This document shows, in pieces, positions 24,233 through 31,502 of a stretch of 42,256 nucleotides of DNA. The first letter of the stretch is position 1. The number at the start of each line of letters is the position of its first letter. The translations under genes were made by a program, and so were the position numbers. Under the pieces are notes generated by a model. It saw only the letters and a program-made list of their open reading frames with translations, did not search any database and was not told where the DNA came from. The DNA is from Acidobacteriota bacterium (GTDB lineage Bacteria; Acidobacteriota; Blastocatellia; Pyrinomonadales; Pyrinomonadaceae), in contig JAIVJJ010000023.1 of assembly GCA_020200095.1 (NCBI GenBank), forward strand, positions 1 to 42,256, given 5' to 3'.

Positions 24233-24877
24233 ATGGCGGGTATCAAGGGCGCGGCAAAATTATTCGAATCGAATTTAGAACCGATTCTCGGCGTAGCTTA
24301 CGGAGTGGCTTTTCATTTGACACATAACGCGGCGGATGCTGAAGATTTGGTGCAGGAAGCGGCAGTTAAATCTTTTTGCGGTTTTCACAATTTTCAGGCG
24401 GACACGAATTTCAAGGCGTGGTTTTTGAAGATATTGACCAACGCTTTTTTCAAAAGATGCAAGAAGAAGCGATGCGAGCCTGAAATTGTTGATTTGGAAG
24501 AGAATTCCGCACTTTATCTGTATAATCAAACGTGCAAAGCCGGGTTACACAAAGTCAGCGACGACCCGGCGACAGATTTGCTCCGCAGAATTGATGCAGA
24601 ACATATTACGGCGATGATGAAACTATTGCCTTCGGAGTATCAGATCGTTACTGTTCTTTATTTTATGGATGAATTTTCTTATCAGGAAATCGCCGAAATA
24701 ATTGATTGTCCGGTCGGAACGGTGCGTTCGCGTCTGCATCGCAGCAGGAAAATACTGCAAAAATTACTATGGCGCGTTGCCGAGGAACAAGGCATCGTTT
24801 CCAAATATTTGAACGCGCAAATACCAAAAGAAAATGATAGACCAAATGACTTGCGAGGAAACATTCAGGCGGCTTGA
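24233..24877 (+). CDS. ECF-family RNA polymerase sigma factor
   Basis: The 214-residue protein has region 2 (about 10-80; NAADAEDLVQEAAVKSFCGF) and region 4 (about 125-180; DEFSYQEIAEIIDCPVGTVR then SRLHRSRKILQ), the minimal ECF design. GGAGG is 11 bases before ATG 24233. The gene overlaps the following zinc anti-sigma gene by 44 bases, so the two are co-translated. Likely targets are its own promoter and the DUF4331 operon, from the shared motif. Confidence 0.92.
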   Translation: MAGIKGAAKLFESNLEPILGVAYGVAFHLTHNAADAEDLVQEAAVKSFCGFHNFQADTNFKAWFLKILTNAFFKRCKKKRCEPEIVDLEENSALYLYNQTCKAGLHKVSDDPATDLLRRIDAEHITAMMKLLPSEYQIVTVLYFMDEFSYQEIAEIIDCPVGTVRSRLHRSRKILQKLLWRVAEEQGIVSKYLNAQIPKENDRPNDLRGNIQAA

Positions 24878-25094
24878 CGATTTTCTCGACCACGAGTTGA
24901 GCGCGAGCGAATGTCTGCTTGTGCAGGAACATTTGGAAATATGCACAATCTGCGCGGCGGAATTTAAGTTTGAAGCCGGCATTTGGAGTGAAGTCCGCGC
25001 CAAACTCCAACGCACGACTGTTCCGCCGAGCCTGCGCGAAAAGGTGACGCGTCTCTTGAGAGATACAAACTGCTCCGACTCTACCGAAAAATAA
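24834..25094 (+). CDS. Soluble zinc-finger (ZAS) anti-sigma factor
   Basis: The 86-residue protein contains His33-x3-Cys37-x2-Cys40 in EHLEICTICAAEF, the zinc-binding anti-sigma signature, with an N-terminal Cys7 as possible fourth ligand or redox partner. There is no membrane segment, as in RsrA/ChrR-type cytoplasmic sensors that release sigma on oxidation or other stress. ATG 24834 lies inside the sigma gene. It should hold the product of 24233 inactive. Confidence 0.85.
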   Translation: MIDQMTCEETFRRLDDFLDHELSASECLLVQEHLEICTICAAEFKFEAGIWSEVRAKLQRTTVPPSLREKVTRLLRDTNCSDSTEK

Positions 25095-25174
25095 CTGCTT
25101 TCCTTTCCCCAATTTCACTTTTACCCTATTTTTCTTTAATCCATTCAAAATATTTTTTATTTATCTTTCTGGCG

Positions 25175-25200
25175 GGAACTATTTTCCTCGAAAAGGACTT
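25175..25200 (+). promoter_or_regulatory. Predicted ECF-type promoter of the DUF4331 operon
   Basis: GGAACT (25175-25180), 15 bases, then GACTT (25196-25200), matching the motif before the sigma gene. The start codon at 25392 is 190 bases downstream, so the transcript would have a long leader with a GCCGACGG/CTGTCGGCG hairpin near 25222-25240 and a CCGCTTTTGATAAGCGG hairpin just after. Confidence 0.5.
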
Positions 25201-25391
25201 TTAGCTATATCCGTATAATTTCGCCGACGGACTGTCGGCGATATGCCGCTTTTGATAAGCGGACAAATTAGAAACAAAAGTGAGATGTGAAATCGCGCGT
25301 AAAAAAATCACTACTGAAATTTATTTCTAATTTTCGGAATTTTACATAACAGAAGTTTTACAAATTAAACTTCGCAAAGGAGCAGAAGATT

Positions 25392-26618
25392 ATGATTAGT
25401 TTCAAAAATAAAAAAAATGCGCTGGCGGTTTTTGCAGTAGCAGCGGGACTGGCAGTTTTGCCGTCGCCTTTGACGCGCACGAGCGCATCCGACCATATTG
25501 ATTCGCCGATTATCACGCACGACCGAAGTTCGGATTTAACCGATACGTTTGCCTTTTTAGACCCGAACGATAACTCGAAAGTCGTTTTGATTATGTCAAC
25601 GCAAGGCTTTGTCGTTTCGGGTGAGCATTTCGGTATGGCGATTTTCGACAGTAACATTCGGTATCGTTTCGAGATTGAAAATACGGGAGATGCCAAACCC
25701 GATACGTTTGTTGACGTTTATTATTCGAAAGGCTTGGGGCGCGTCACGCCGCAGACGGCGACGATTGAATTGCCGAACGGCAAAAAGTTTACCGCTCCGA
25801 CAACCGTTTCAGACCAGGAATACAAAGCGCCGCCGCCCGCGATTACAACCGACCCGGCGACCGGCGTTGTGTTTTACGGGGGAAACGCCGACGACCCGTT
25901 TTTCCTTGACGATACGGGCGCGAACCGGATGATTGCTTCAGCGATTATGAATCCGGGACGACCGAACACCGCTCTGCTCTCCGAACGCGGCGGGCGCGAT
26001 ACTTACGCCGGTTTCAACACGATGATCACCGCTGTCAGTGTTCCGGCTTCGATGCTGAAAGGTAAAGGAAAGGTCATCGGCATCAATGCCGTCACGCAGC
26101 GTCAGGAACGCCAAAAAATCGGTAAAAACAACGTCGTGACAGGCGACGGCGATTGGGTCACGGTTGACCGGGACGGCGTGCCGGCAGTCAACAACGGTTT
26201 GATTCCGCCCGCGCGCAAAGACGAATACAACGCCGCTTCGACCGAAGACGATGCGAAAGGCAGATTCAAAGACGACATTATTAAATCACTCAAGGCGTTC
26301 AATACTGACGACGCGCATATCGCAATGCTGGCGAAAATAGCGATAGAGAAAGGCGATATTCTGCGCCTCGATTTGACCGTGCCGAACAAAGGCGCGGGCG
26401 GCGGAAATAACAAAGACGGCGGATATGGAAAAATGGGTGGACGAAGGTTGCAGGACGACGTGATGGATATGACTTTCACTATTGTCAACAACGGCAAGCC
26501 GCTCGGCGACAAAGTTGACCGCAACGAAGTAGCGTTCCGCAACCAATTTCCTTTTGTCGCCGACCCGACGCAGCCTTTCCCGCCGGGAAGCGGCACGGAC
26601 GATCACACGCGGCAATAG
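25392..26618 (+). CDS. DUF4331 exported protein, first copy
   Basis: AAAGGAG lies 10 bases before ATG 25392. The 408-residue protein has a signal peptide (about 1-32, ending TRTSA) and begins the mature part with SDHIDSPIITHDRSSDLTDT then FAFLDPNDNSK, the DUF4331 signature. Later blocks GRDTYAGFNTM, WVTVDRDG and RKDEYNAA recur in the second copy. The family is secreted or periplasmic, common beside ECF sigma and TPR genes, and has no proven activity. A metal-binding or beta-sandwich role is suggested by its Asp/His-rich start but is not shown. Confidence 0.88.
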   Translation: MISFKNKKNALAVFAVAAGLAVLPSPLTRTSASDHIDSPIITHDRSSDLTDTFAFLDPNDNSKVVLIMSTQGFVVSGEHFGMAIFDSNIRYRFEIENTGDAKPDTFVDVYYSKGLGRVTPQTATIELPNGKKFTAPTTVSDQEYKAPPPAITTDPATGVVFYGGNADDPFFLDDTGANRMIASAIMNPGRPNTALLSERGGRDTYAGFNTMITAVSVPASMLKGKGKVIGINAVTQRQERQKIGKNNVVTGDGDWVTVDRDGVPAVNNGLIPPARKDEYNAASTEDDAKGRFKDDIIKSLKAFNTDDAHIAMLAKIAIEKGDILRLDLTVPNKGAGGGNNKDGGYGKMGGRRLQDDVMDMTFTIVNNGKPLGDKVDRNEVAFRNQFPFVADPTQPFPPGSGTDDHTRQ

Positions 26619-26639
26619 CAGGTAAAAGCCGGCTATCGG

Positions 26640-26689
26640 ATGAAGGCGGAAAGATGATTGCCACAGGAAACTTTCATCTTCTCCTTCAT
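26640..26689 (+). repeat. Imperfect hairpin between the DUF4331 genes
   Basis: Arms 26640-26657 (ATGAAGGCGGAAAGATGA) and 26674-26689 (TCATCTTCTCCTTCAT) pair with small bulges. It has no T-run and may set the ratio of the two gene products through RNA processing or partial termination. Confidence 0.45.
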
Positions 26690-26730
26690 TCTCATCAAGG
26701 GAAAAACAAAAAATTCAAGGAGATCGAAAT

Positions 26731-28200
26731 ATGCTTTACGCAAAAAACAAAAAACTTTCGCTCGTCGCTGTCATGATGCTGGCGATTTTTACGTTTCAAA
26801 TAATTGTCCCGATAAAAGCCTCCGACCACATCGACGGACCGCAGCTCGCCCACGACCACGCTTCGGATATCAACGATATGTATTTCTTTCTTGACCCGAA
26901 CGATAATTCGAGAGTCGTGATGATTATGACCATCAACCCGTTTCTGATTTCCTCGGAAATTATCGGACAAGCTATCTTCGACCACAACCTGCGATACAGA
27001 TTTGAAATCGAAAACACGGGCGACGCGCGCCCAGATCGGTTTATTGATGTCAGGTTCACGCGCGGAGTCGGTCGTGAAACGGCTCCGCAGACCGCGATGG
27101 TTACGCTTCCCGATGGGCGAAGATTCGACGCAGCGGTGAACACTTCGATTCCGAACGTCGAAATTCCGAACTCCGACATCGCCAACATCGACGCTTCTCG
27201 TTTCGATATTAACGCGCTGGTCAACGGGGAAAATTTCCTCGCTCGAACCAACGTTCCTTCGCAAGGCGACGACGTAGATGATATTGAACCGCCCGATTTG
27301 CCAGTAACTACCGATGCGACTACCGGAGTCAGCTTCTTTGCCGGTATTACGGAAGACCCGTTCTTTCTCGATAACACCGCCGCGAATCGCTTCGTTTTAT
27401 CTTCGATTCGCAATCCGGGAAATCCTAACCGCAATATATTTAGAAATCGTGCCGGTTTCAATGCACCCGACGGCTCAAGTCCCGACGCGGACAACCAAGG
27501 TCCGGCTCCGCTTCAGGCTCGAAATCAGGGCGTCAATCAGGGACCGGGACGCGATACTTATGCGGGATTTAACACTTTGACAATTGCCGTAAGTGTACCG
27601 GCAGTGATGTTACGCGGTCTGCCACGAACTTTTAGAAATCGGTTTGGCAGTGAAATCGGTCTAAATGGAGTAACACAGCGCCAGCGCATCCAAACGGTCA
27701 GAGAGGACGGTCAGGTCAGCGGCTCCGGCGAATGGGTAACGGTTGACCGTGAAGGCAACCCGCTTGTCAACAACGGACTCATCCCGGCTCCGCGCAAAGA
27801 CGAATACAACGGTGCCAGAACGGTTGATGATGAAAGCGGCAGGTTTAGAACCGACCTTATTATTTCGCTTAAAAATTTTGGAACTAACGACGAATTTACC
27901 GAAAGAATCCTGAATATGATTCAGGTTAGAGGCGACATCATCCGACTTAATCTCCGTGTTCCGAACAGCGGTTCGGGCGGCGGCAACAATGCAGACGGCG
28001 GTCCCGCGAATATGGGCGGGCGACGGCTTCGTGACGACGTAGCAGACGCGACTTTTACGCTGATTAATAACGGAATGCCGTTAGGCGACTTTGTTGACCG
28101 CAACGAATTTTTGTTCGGCGACCGATTTCCATTTGTCGCGCCGCAAATTATGCCGAATCCAAACGGCATCAATAGCGTGGATGACAGAACACGTCTCTAG
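26731..28200 (+). CDS. DUF4331 exported protein, second copy (longer)
   Basis: AAGGAG precedes ATG 26731. The 489-residue product has a signal peptide ending at about residue 30 (IVPIKA) and then SDHIDGPQLAHDHASDINDM followed by YFFLDPNDNSR. It matches the first copy along its length (GRDTYAGFNTL, WVTVDREG, RKDEYNGA, GGRRLRDDVADATF) but carries about 75 extra residues in two loops, one Asn/Pro-rich around residues 140-190 and one around 235-265. The pair probably arose by tandem duplication and may form a hetero-oligomer outside the membrane. Confidence 0.88.
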   Translation: MLYAKNKKLSLVAVMMLAIFTFQIIVPIKASDHIDGPQLAHDHASDINDMYFFLDPNDNSRVVMIMTINPFLISSEIIGQAIFDHNLRYRFEIENTGDARPDRFIDVRFTRGVGRETAPQTAMVTLPDGRRFDAAVNTSIPNVEIPNSDIANIDASRFDINALVNGENFLARTNVPSQGDDVDDIEPPDLPVTTDATTGVSFFAGITEDPFFLDNTAANRFVLSSIRNPGNPNRNIFRNRAGFNAPDGSSPDADNQGPAPLQARNQGVNQGPGRDTYAGFNTLTIAVSVPAVMLRGLPRTFRNRFGSEIGLNGVTQRQRIQTVREDGQVSGSGEWVTVDREGNPLVNNGLIPAPRKDEYNGARTVDDESGRFRTDLIISLKNFGTNDEFTERILNMIQVRGDIIRLNLRVPNSGSGGGNNADGGPANMGGRRLRDDVADATFTLINNGMPLGDFVDRNEFLFGDRFPFVAPQIMPNPNGINSVDDRTRL

Positions 28201-28210
28201 GTTCCAAATT

Positions 28211-28250
28211 TTGTTCGTGCCGTAAAACTATGATTTTCCGGCACGAACAA
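28211..28250. repeat. Perfect 12-bp inverted repeat after the second DUF4331 gene
   Basis: TTGTTCGTGCCG (28211-28222) and CGGCACGAACAA (28239-28250) start 11 bases after the stop. Strong stem, no T-run; it may protect the 3' end of the mRNA. Confidence 0.6.
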
Positions 28251-28256
28251 TAATAA

Positions 28257-28333
28257 GATAAGGAACGAAGCACAAAGTTGAAAAATGAGAAGACTGGAAA
28301 TATTTCAATTTCAATCTCGTTCCTTATCTTTTT
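28257..28333 (+). terminator. Hairpin with T-run just before the TPR gene, terminator or attenuator
   Basis: GATAAGGAACGA (28257-28268) pairs perfectly with TCGTTCCTTATC (28317-28328), followed by TTTTTG. The loop is long (48 bases). The T-run ends only a few bases from the TPR gene start at 28340, so folding would both reduce read-through and hide the start region. Confidence 0.5.
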
Positions 28334-28339
28334 GTGATT

Positions 28340-29677
28340 ATGCGAAAATCGAAAAATAAAACTGCTCTGTTTGTTTTTTTAATGTGTGCCGCGCTGCTGG
28401 CGAATGCCTGCGGCGGAGTGCAGTCGGCGACGAGCAATCCGGCGGGCATCGCCGTTCCACCGGCTGCGCCGATTTCGCCGGACGAAAACATAACCGTAAA
28501 AACTATCCGTTTTCTCGAAGATAAAGTTAAGCGCGACCCGGAAGACTTCAGCGCGAACAATAAACTTGCAGGTCAATATCTGCAGCGTCTGCGTGAAACG
28601 GGAGACTTTCAATATCTCGATTTAACCTTCCGCGCCGCCCGCGCTTCGCTCGCTTCCGTGCCTGAGGTGCGAAATCCCGGCGGGCTTGCCGCGCTTGCCC
28701 AAGCCGAATTTGCCGCGCATGATTTTGCAAATGCCCGCGACCACGCCGTTCGTTTAACCGAGATTGAACCGGGCAAAAGTTATCCGCAGGGAATGTTGGG
28801 CGACGCGCTGCTCGAACTCGGCGAATACGACAAAGCCAAAGCCACTTTTTACAAAATCGCCAAACTCGACGGCGCGGTCAGCCACTATAGCGAAACCCGA
28901 ATGGCGAGACTCGCGCAGCTACGCGGCGACAACACGGAAGCGCAAAAACATTTTGCAAACGCGCTTGTCTTCGCGCTCAACCAAACCGCGCCGCCGCGTG
29001 AAACTGTCGCCTGGCTGCGCTGGCAATTGGGCGAAACGGCTTTCTCGGTCGGCGATTATGAAACGGCGGAAAAACATTATCTGGACACGCTGGTTACATT
29101 TCCCGATTATTATCGCGCAATCGCTTCGCTCGGTCGCGTCTGCGCGGCTCTGGGCGATTCGCCGGGCGCAATCGAACAATACGAAAAAGTCGTGCGTATT
29201 CTTCCTGACCCGACTTATATCGCTGCACTCGGCGATTTATACAAACTCGCCGGACGTGAAGGAGACGCAAAAAAGCAATACGAATTGGTTGAACAAATCG
29301 GACGCTTGAGCGAACTGAATGGAGAACTTTACAACCGTCAACTCGCGCTTTTCTACGCCGACCACGACATAAAACTCGAAGAAGCATACCGGCTCGCGGC
29401 GAAAGAATACGAAGCCCGAAAGGATATTTACGGCGCGGACGCGCTGGCTTGGACGGCGTTAAAGGCAGGCAAATTGAATGAAGCGAAAGCGGCGATAAAA
29501 GACGCTTTGCGATTAAATACCGAGGACGCAAAACTGTTTTATCACGCCGGAATGATTGCCCGCGCAGGTGGCGACGAAGCGGCGGCGCGTCAATTTTTAC
29601 AACGCGCCTTCAAACTCAATCCGCAATTCGACCCGTTACAATCGGCAATCGCCAAAACATTGCTTGAAAATCGTTAA
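28340..29677 (+). CDS. TPR-repeat lipoprotein
   Basis: ATG 28340 (better than GTG 28334) gives 445 residues with a signal peptide and Cys in LLANACGG, a probable lipid-attachment Cys. The rest is tetratricopeptide repeats (about 60-440), for example GDYETAEKHYLDTLVTFPDY and AALGDSPGAIEQYEKVVRIL. It should be an extracytoplasmic scaffold. Its position behind two DUF4331 genes is a recurrent arrangement, suggesting it binds or assembles them. Confidence 0.85.
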   Translation: MRKSKNKTALFVFLMCAALLANACGGVQSATSNPAGIAVPPAAPISPDENITVKTIRFLEDKVKRDPEDFSANNKLAGQYLQRLRETGDFQYLDLTFRAARASLASVPEVRNPGGLAALAQAEFAAHDFANARDHAVRLTEIEPGKSYPQGMLGDALLELGEYDKAKATFYKIAKLDGAVSHYSETRMARLAQLRGDNTEAQKHFANALVFALNQTAPPRETVAWLRWQLGETAFSVGDYETAEKHYLDTLVTFPDYYRAIASLGRVCAALGDSPGAIEQYEKVVRILPDPTYIAALGDLYKLAGREGDAKKQYELVEQIGRLSELNGELYNRQLALFYADHDIKLEEAYRLAAKEYEARKDIYGADALAWTALKAGKLNEAKAAIKDALRLNTEDAKLFYHAGMIARAGGDEAAARQFLQRAFKLNPQFDPLQSAIAKTLLENR

Positions 29678-29723
29678 AGAATTAAAATTGACGAACAAGT
29701 TTATTTTGACAGGGAGGAAAAAA

Positions 29724-30596
29724 ATGAGTGAAGAAAAGCGTCCGATGGCGGAAGAATTCGAGGGCGAGAAATTACCGTATCCGGCGAAGCAGTCGGAGAT
29801 GAAACGGCAGCCGGATTCGGATTTATCAAACTACAAGCCCGCCGGAAAATTAAAAAATAAAGTAGCAATAATAACCGGCGCGGATTCGGGAATCGGGCGA
29901 GCGGTCGCAATCGCTTTTGCGATGGAAGGCGCGAAGGTAGCGATTGTCTATAACGAAAACGATGATGACGCGGCGGAAACAAAACGCTTGTGTGAAGCGA
30001 AAGGCGGCAAATGTTTAATCATAAAAAGCGACGTGCGCTACCGGCAGATGTGTTTCGACGCGGTTGAAAAAACCGTCGCGGAATACGGCGGCTTGAACAT
30101 TCTCGTCAACAACGCCGCGTTTCAAAAAGCGCAGAAGAAATTTGAAGACATTGCGGAAGAAGATTTACGCCGGACGTTTGAAACCAATATTTTCGGCTAC
30201 TTTTTTATGGCTCAAGCCGCTTTGCCGCACCTCGCAAAAGGCGACGCGATTATCAACACGGGCAGCATCGTCGGCAAGACCGGCATTCCGCTTCTTATTG
30301 ATTATTCCTCGTCAAAAGGCGCGATTCATTCGTTCACGAAATCGCTCGCTTTAAATTTGGGCGAGCAGGGAATCCGCGTTAACTCGGTCATTCCCGGTCC
30401 GGTTTGGACGCCGAACATTCCCGGCACGATGCCGATTGAAGAAGTCGAAAACTTCGGTCACGAAGTCGCGCTCAAACGCCCCGGTCAACCGGAAGAGATA
30501 GCTCCGGCGTATGTTTTGCTGGCTTCGGAAGACGGAAGTTTTATGACCGGCAGCATGGTTGACGTAACGGGCGGGAAATTATCGAGCGATGAATGA
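29724..30596 (+). CDS. Short-chain dehydrogenase/reductase (YhdF/GsgB-like)
   Basis: GGGAGG upstream fixes ATG 29724; earlier in-frame codons overlap the TPR gene. The 290-residue enzyme shows the Rossmann motif TGADSGIG (51-58), NNAA (129-132), catalytic Ser181 and Tyr194-x3-Lys198 (YSSSK), and a C-terminal PGPVWTPNIP loop. The extra 40-residue N-terminus with KLPYPAKQSEM is typical of the general-stress SDR group (YhdF, YhxC, YghA). It is an NAD(P)-dependent alcohol or sugar oxidoreductase, cytoplasmic. The stop overlaps the aquaporin start by 8 bases. Confidence 0.92.
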   Translation: MSEEKRPMAEEFEGEKLPYPAKQSEMKRQPDSDLSNYKPAGKLKNKVAIITGADSGIGRAVAIAFAMEGAKVAIVYNENDDDAAETKRLCEAKGGKCLIIKSDVRYRQMCFDAVEKTVAEYGGLNILVNNAAFQKAQKKFEDIAEEDLRRTFETNIFGYFFMAQAALPHLAKGDAIINTGSIVGKTGIPLLIDYSSSKGAIHSFTKSLALNLGEQGIRVNSVIPGPVWTPNIPGTMPIEEVENFGHEVALKRPGQPEEIAPAYVLLASEDGSFMTGSMVDVTGGKLSSDE

Positions 30597-31359
30597 AATT
30601 TTTACACGACATTGGCGCGAGTATTTGATGGAAGCCGCGGGACTTGCGGGTTTTGTTCTTAGCGCGGGACTTTTGACGGTTTTTCTCGAACATCCCGATT
30701 TGCCGGCAATGCAAAGCTCGTTCGGCGGCGAGGAAAACGCGATTTGGCGGCGCGTTCCGCTCGGTTTAATTTTGGGCGCGTATATCGCTCTCGTCATTTA
30801 TCTGTTCGGCGAAAAATCCGGCGCGCATATTAATCCGGCGACAACGTGGGCGTTTTTTCGTTTAGGGAAAATCAATTTCAAGAACGCTGCTCTTTACACG
30901 CTGGCGCAGTTTGCCGGAGCGATTGCGGCGGCACAATTGCTGAAATTTGCGCTCGGGCATTGGTTCGCGCATCCGAAAGTCGGTTACGCCGTAACCAAAC
31001 CGATGCCGCCGCACGATTCAGGCGAGGCGTTCGTCGCGGAATTTATTATCTCGTTTGTGCTGATGTTTGTAGTTTTAATAATTATGAGTTCCAAACGTCT
31101 GGAAAAATACGCCGCGCCTGTTTCCGGCGTTTTGATTGCGCTTTATTTGATTCTCGAGCTTCCGTTTTCCGGTATGAGCCTTAATCCGGCGCGTTCGTTT
31201 GCCGCCGCGCTCGCAGCAAACAAATGGGAGCATTTGTGGATTTATTTTGTCGCGCCGCCCGTTGCGATGCTGCTCGCCGCGGAAATTTACGTGCTGATGA
31301 AAAAAGTTTCCCCAGACATTTTCGACAAGGAATTGCCGAATCATCCGAAAGAAAGTTGA
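30589..31359 (+). CDS. MIP-family channel (aquaporin/glycerol facilitator-like)
   Basis: The 256-residue protein has six membrane helices and both NPA boxes, HINPATTW (82-84) and SLNPARSF (199-201). An extended first external loop is present (HPDLPAMQSSFGGEENAIWR). The second half has LNPARS as in aquaporins; the Asp typical of glycerol facilitators (NPARD) is absent, which favours water or small polyols over glycerol. It is translationally coupled to the SDR gene before it and to the small ORF after it (TGATG). Confidence 0.92.
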   Translation: MNEIFTRHWREYLMEAAGLAGFVLSAGLLTVFLEHPDLPAMQSSFGGEENAIWRRVPLGLILGAYIALVIYLFGEKSGAHINPATTWAFFRLGKINFKNAALYTLAQFAGAIAAAQLLKFALGHWFAHPKVGYAVTKPMPPHDSGEAFVAEFIISFVLMFVVLIIMSSKRLEKYAAPVSGVLIALYLILELPFSGMSLNPARSFAAALAANKWEHLWIYFVAPPVAMLLAAEIYVLMKKVSPDIFDKELPNHPKES

Positions 31360-31502
31360 TGAAAGATTTTCCCTCAAAAAATTTTCTCGAATTGCTCGAA
31401 AGCGATTTCGTCACCGAAGAAACGCGCCGCGTTTTGCAGGAGAGATTAAACGCAGAGGAAAACCCATGCCGACCGACGGCGAAAGTTATAAAACCGCTTT
31501 GA
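31359..31502 (+). CDS. Short leader ORF, possibly the N-terminus of a gluconate-dehydrogenase subunit-3-like domain
   Basis: ATG 31359 overlaps the aquaporin stop (TGATG). The 47-residue reading MKDFPSKNFLELLESDFVTE then ETRRVLQERLNAEE looks like ordinary coding sequence, but ends out of frame with the GMC gene, which overlaps by 37 bases. The N-terminal 90 residues of the GMC protein resemble the rest of a gluconate 2-dehydrogenase subunit 3 domain, so this could be its frameshifted beginning. An independent leader peptide is the alternative. Confidence 0.5.
   Translation: MKDFPSKNFLELLESDFVTEETRRVLQERLNAEENPCRPTAKVIKPL

Noticed and set aside
29556-29723. Extended N-terminus of the SDR protein
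   Set aside because: It overlaps the TPR gene in another frame; the strong GGGAGG site points to ATG 29724.
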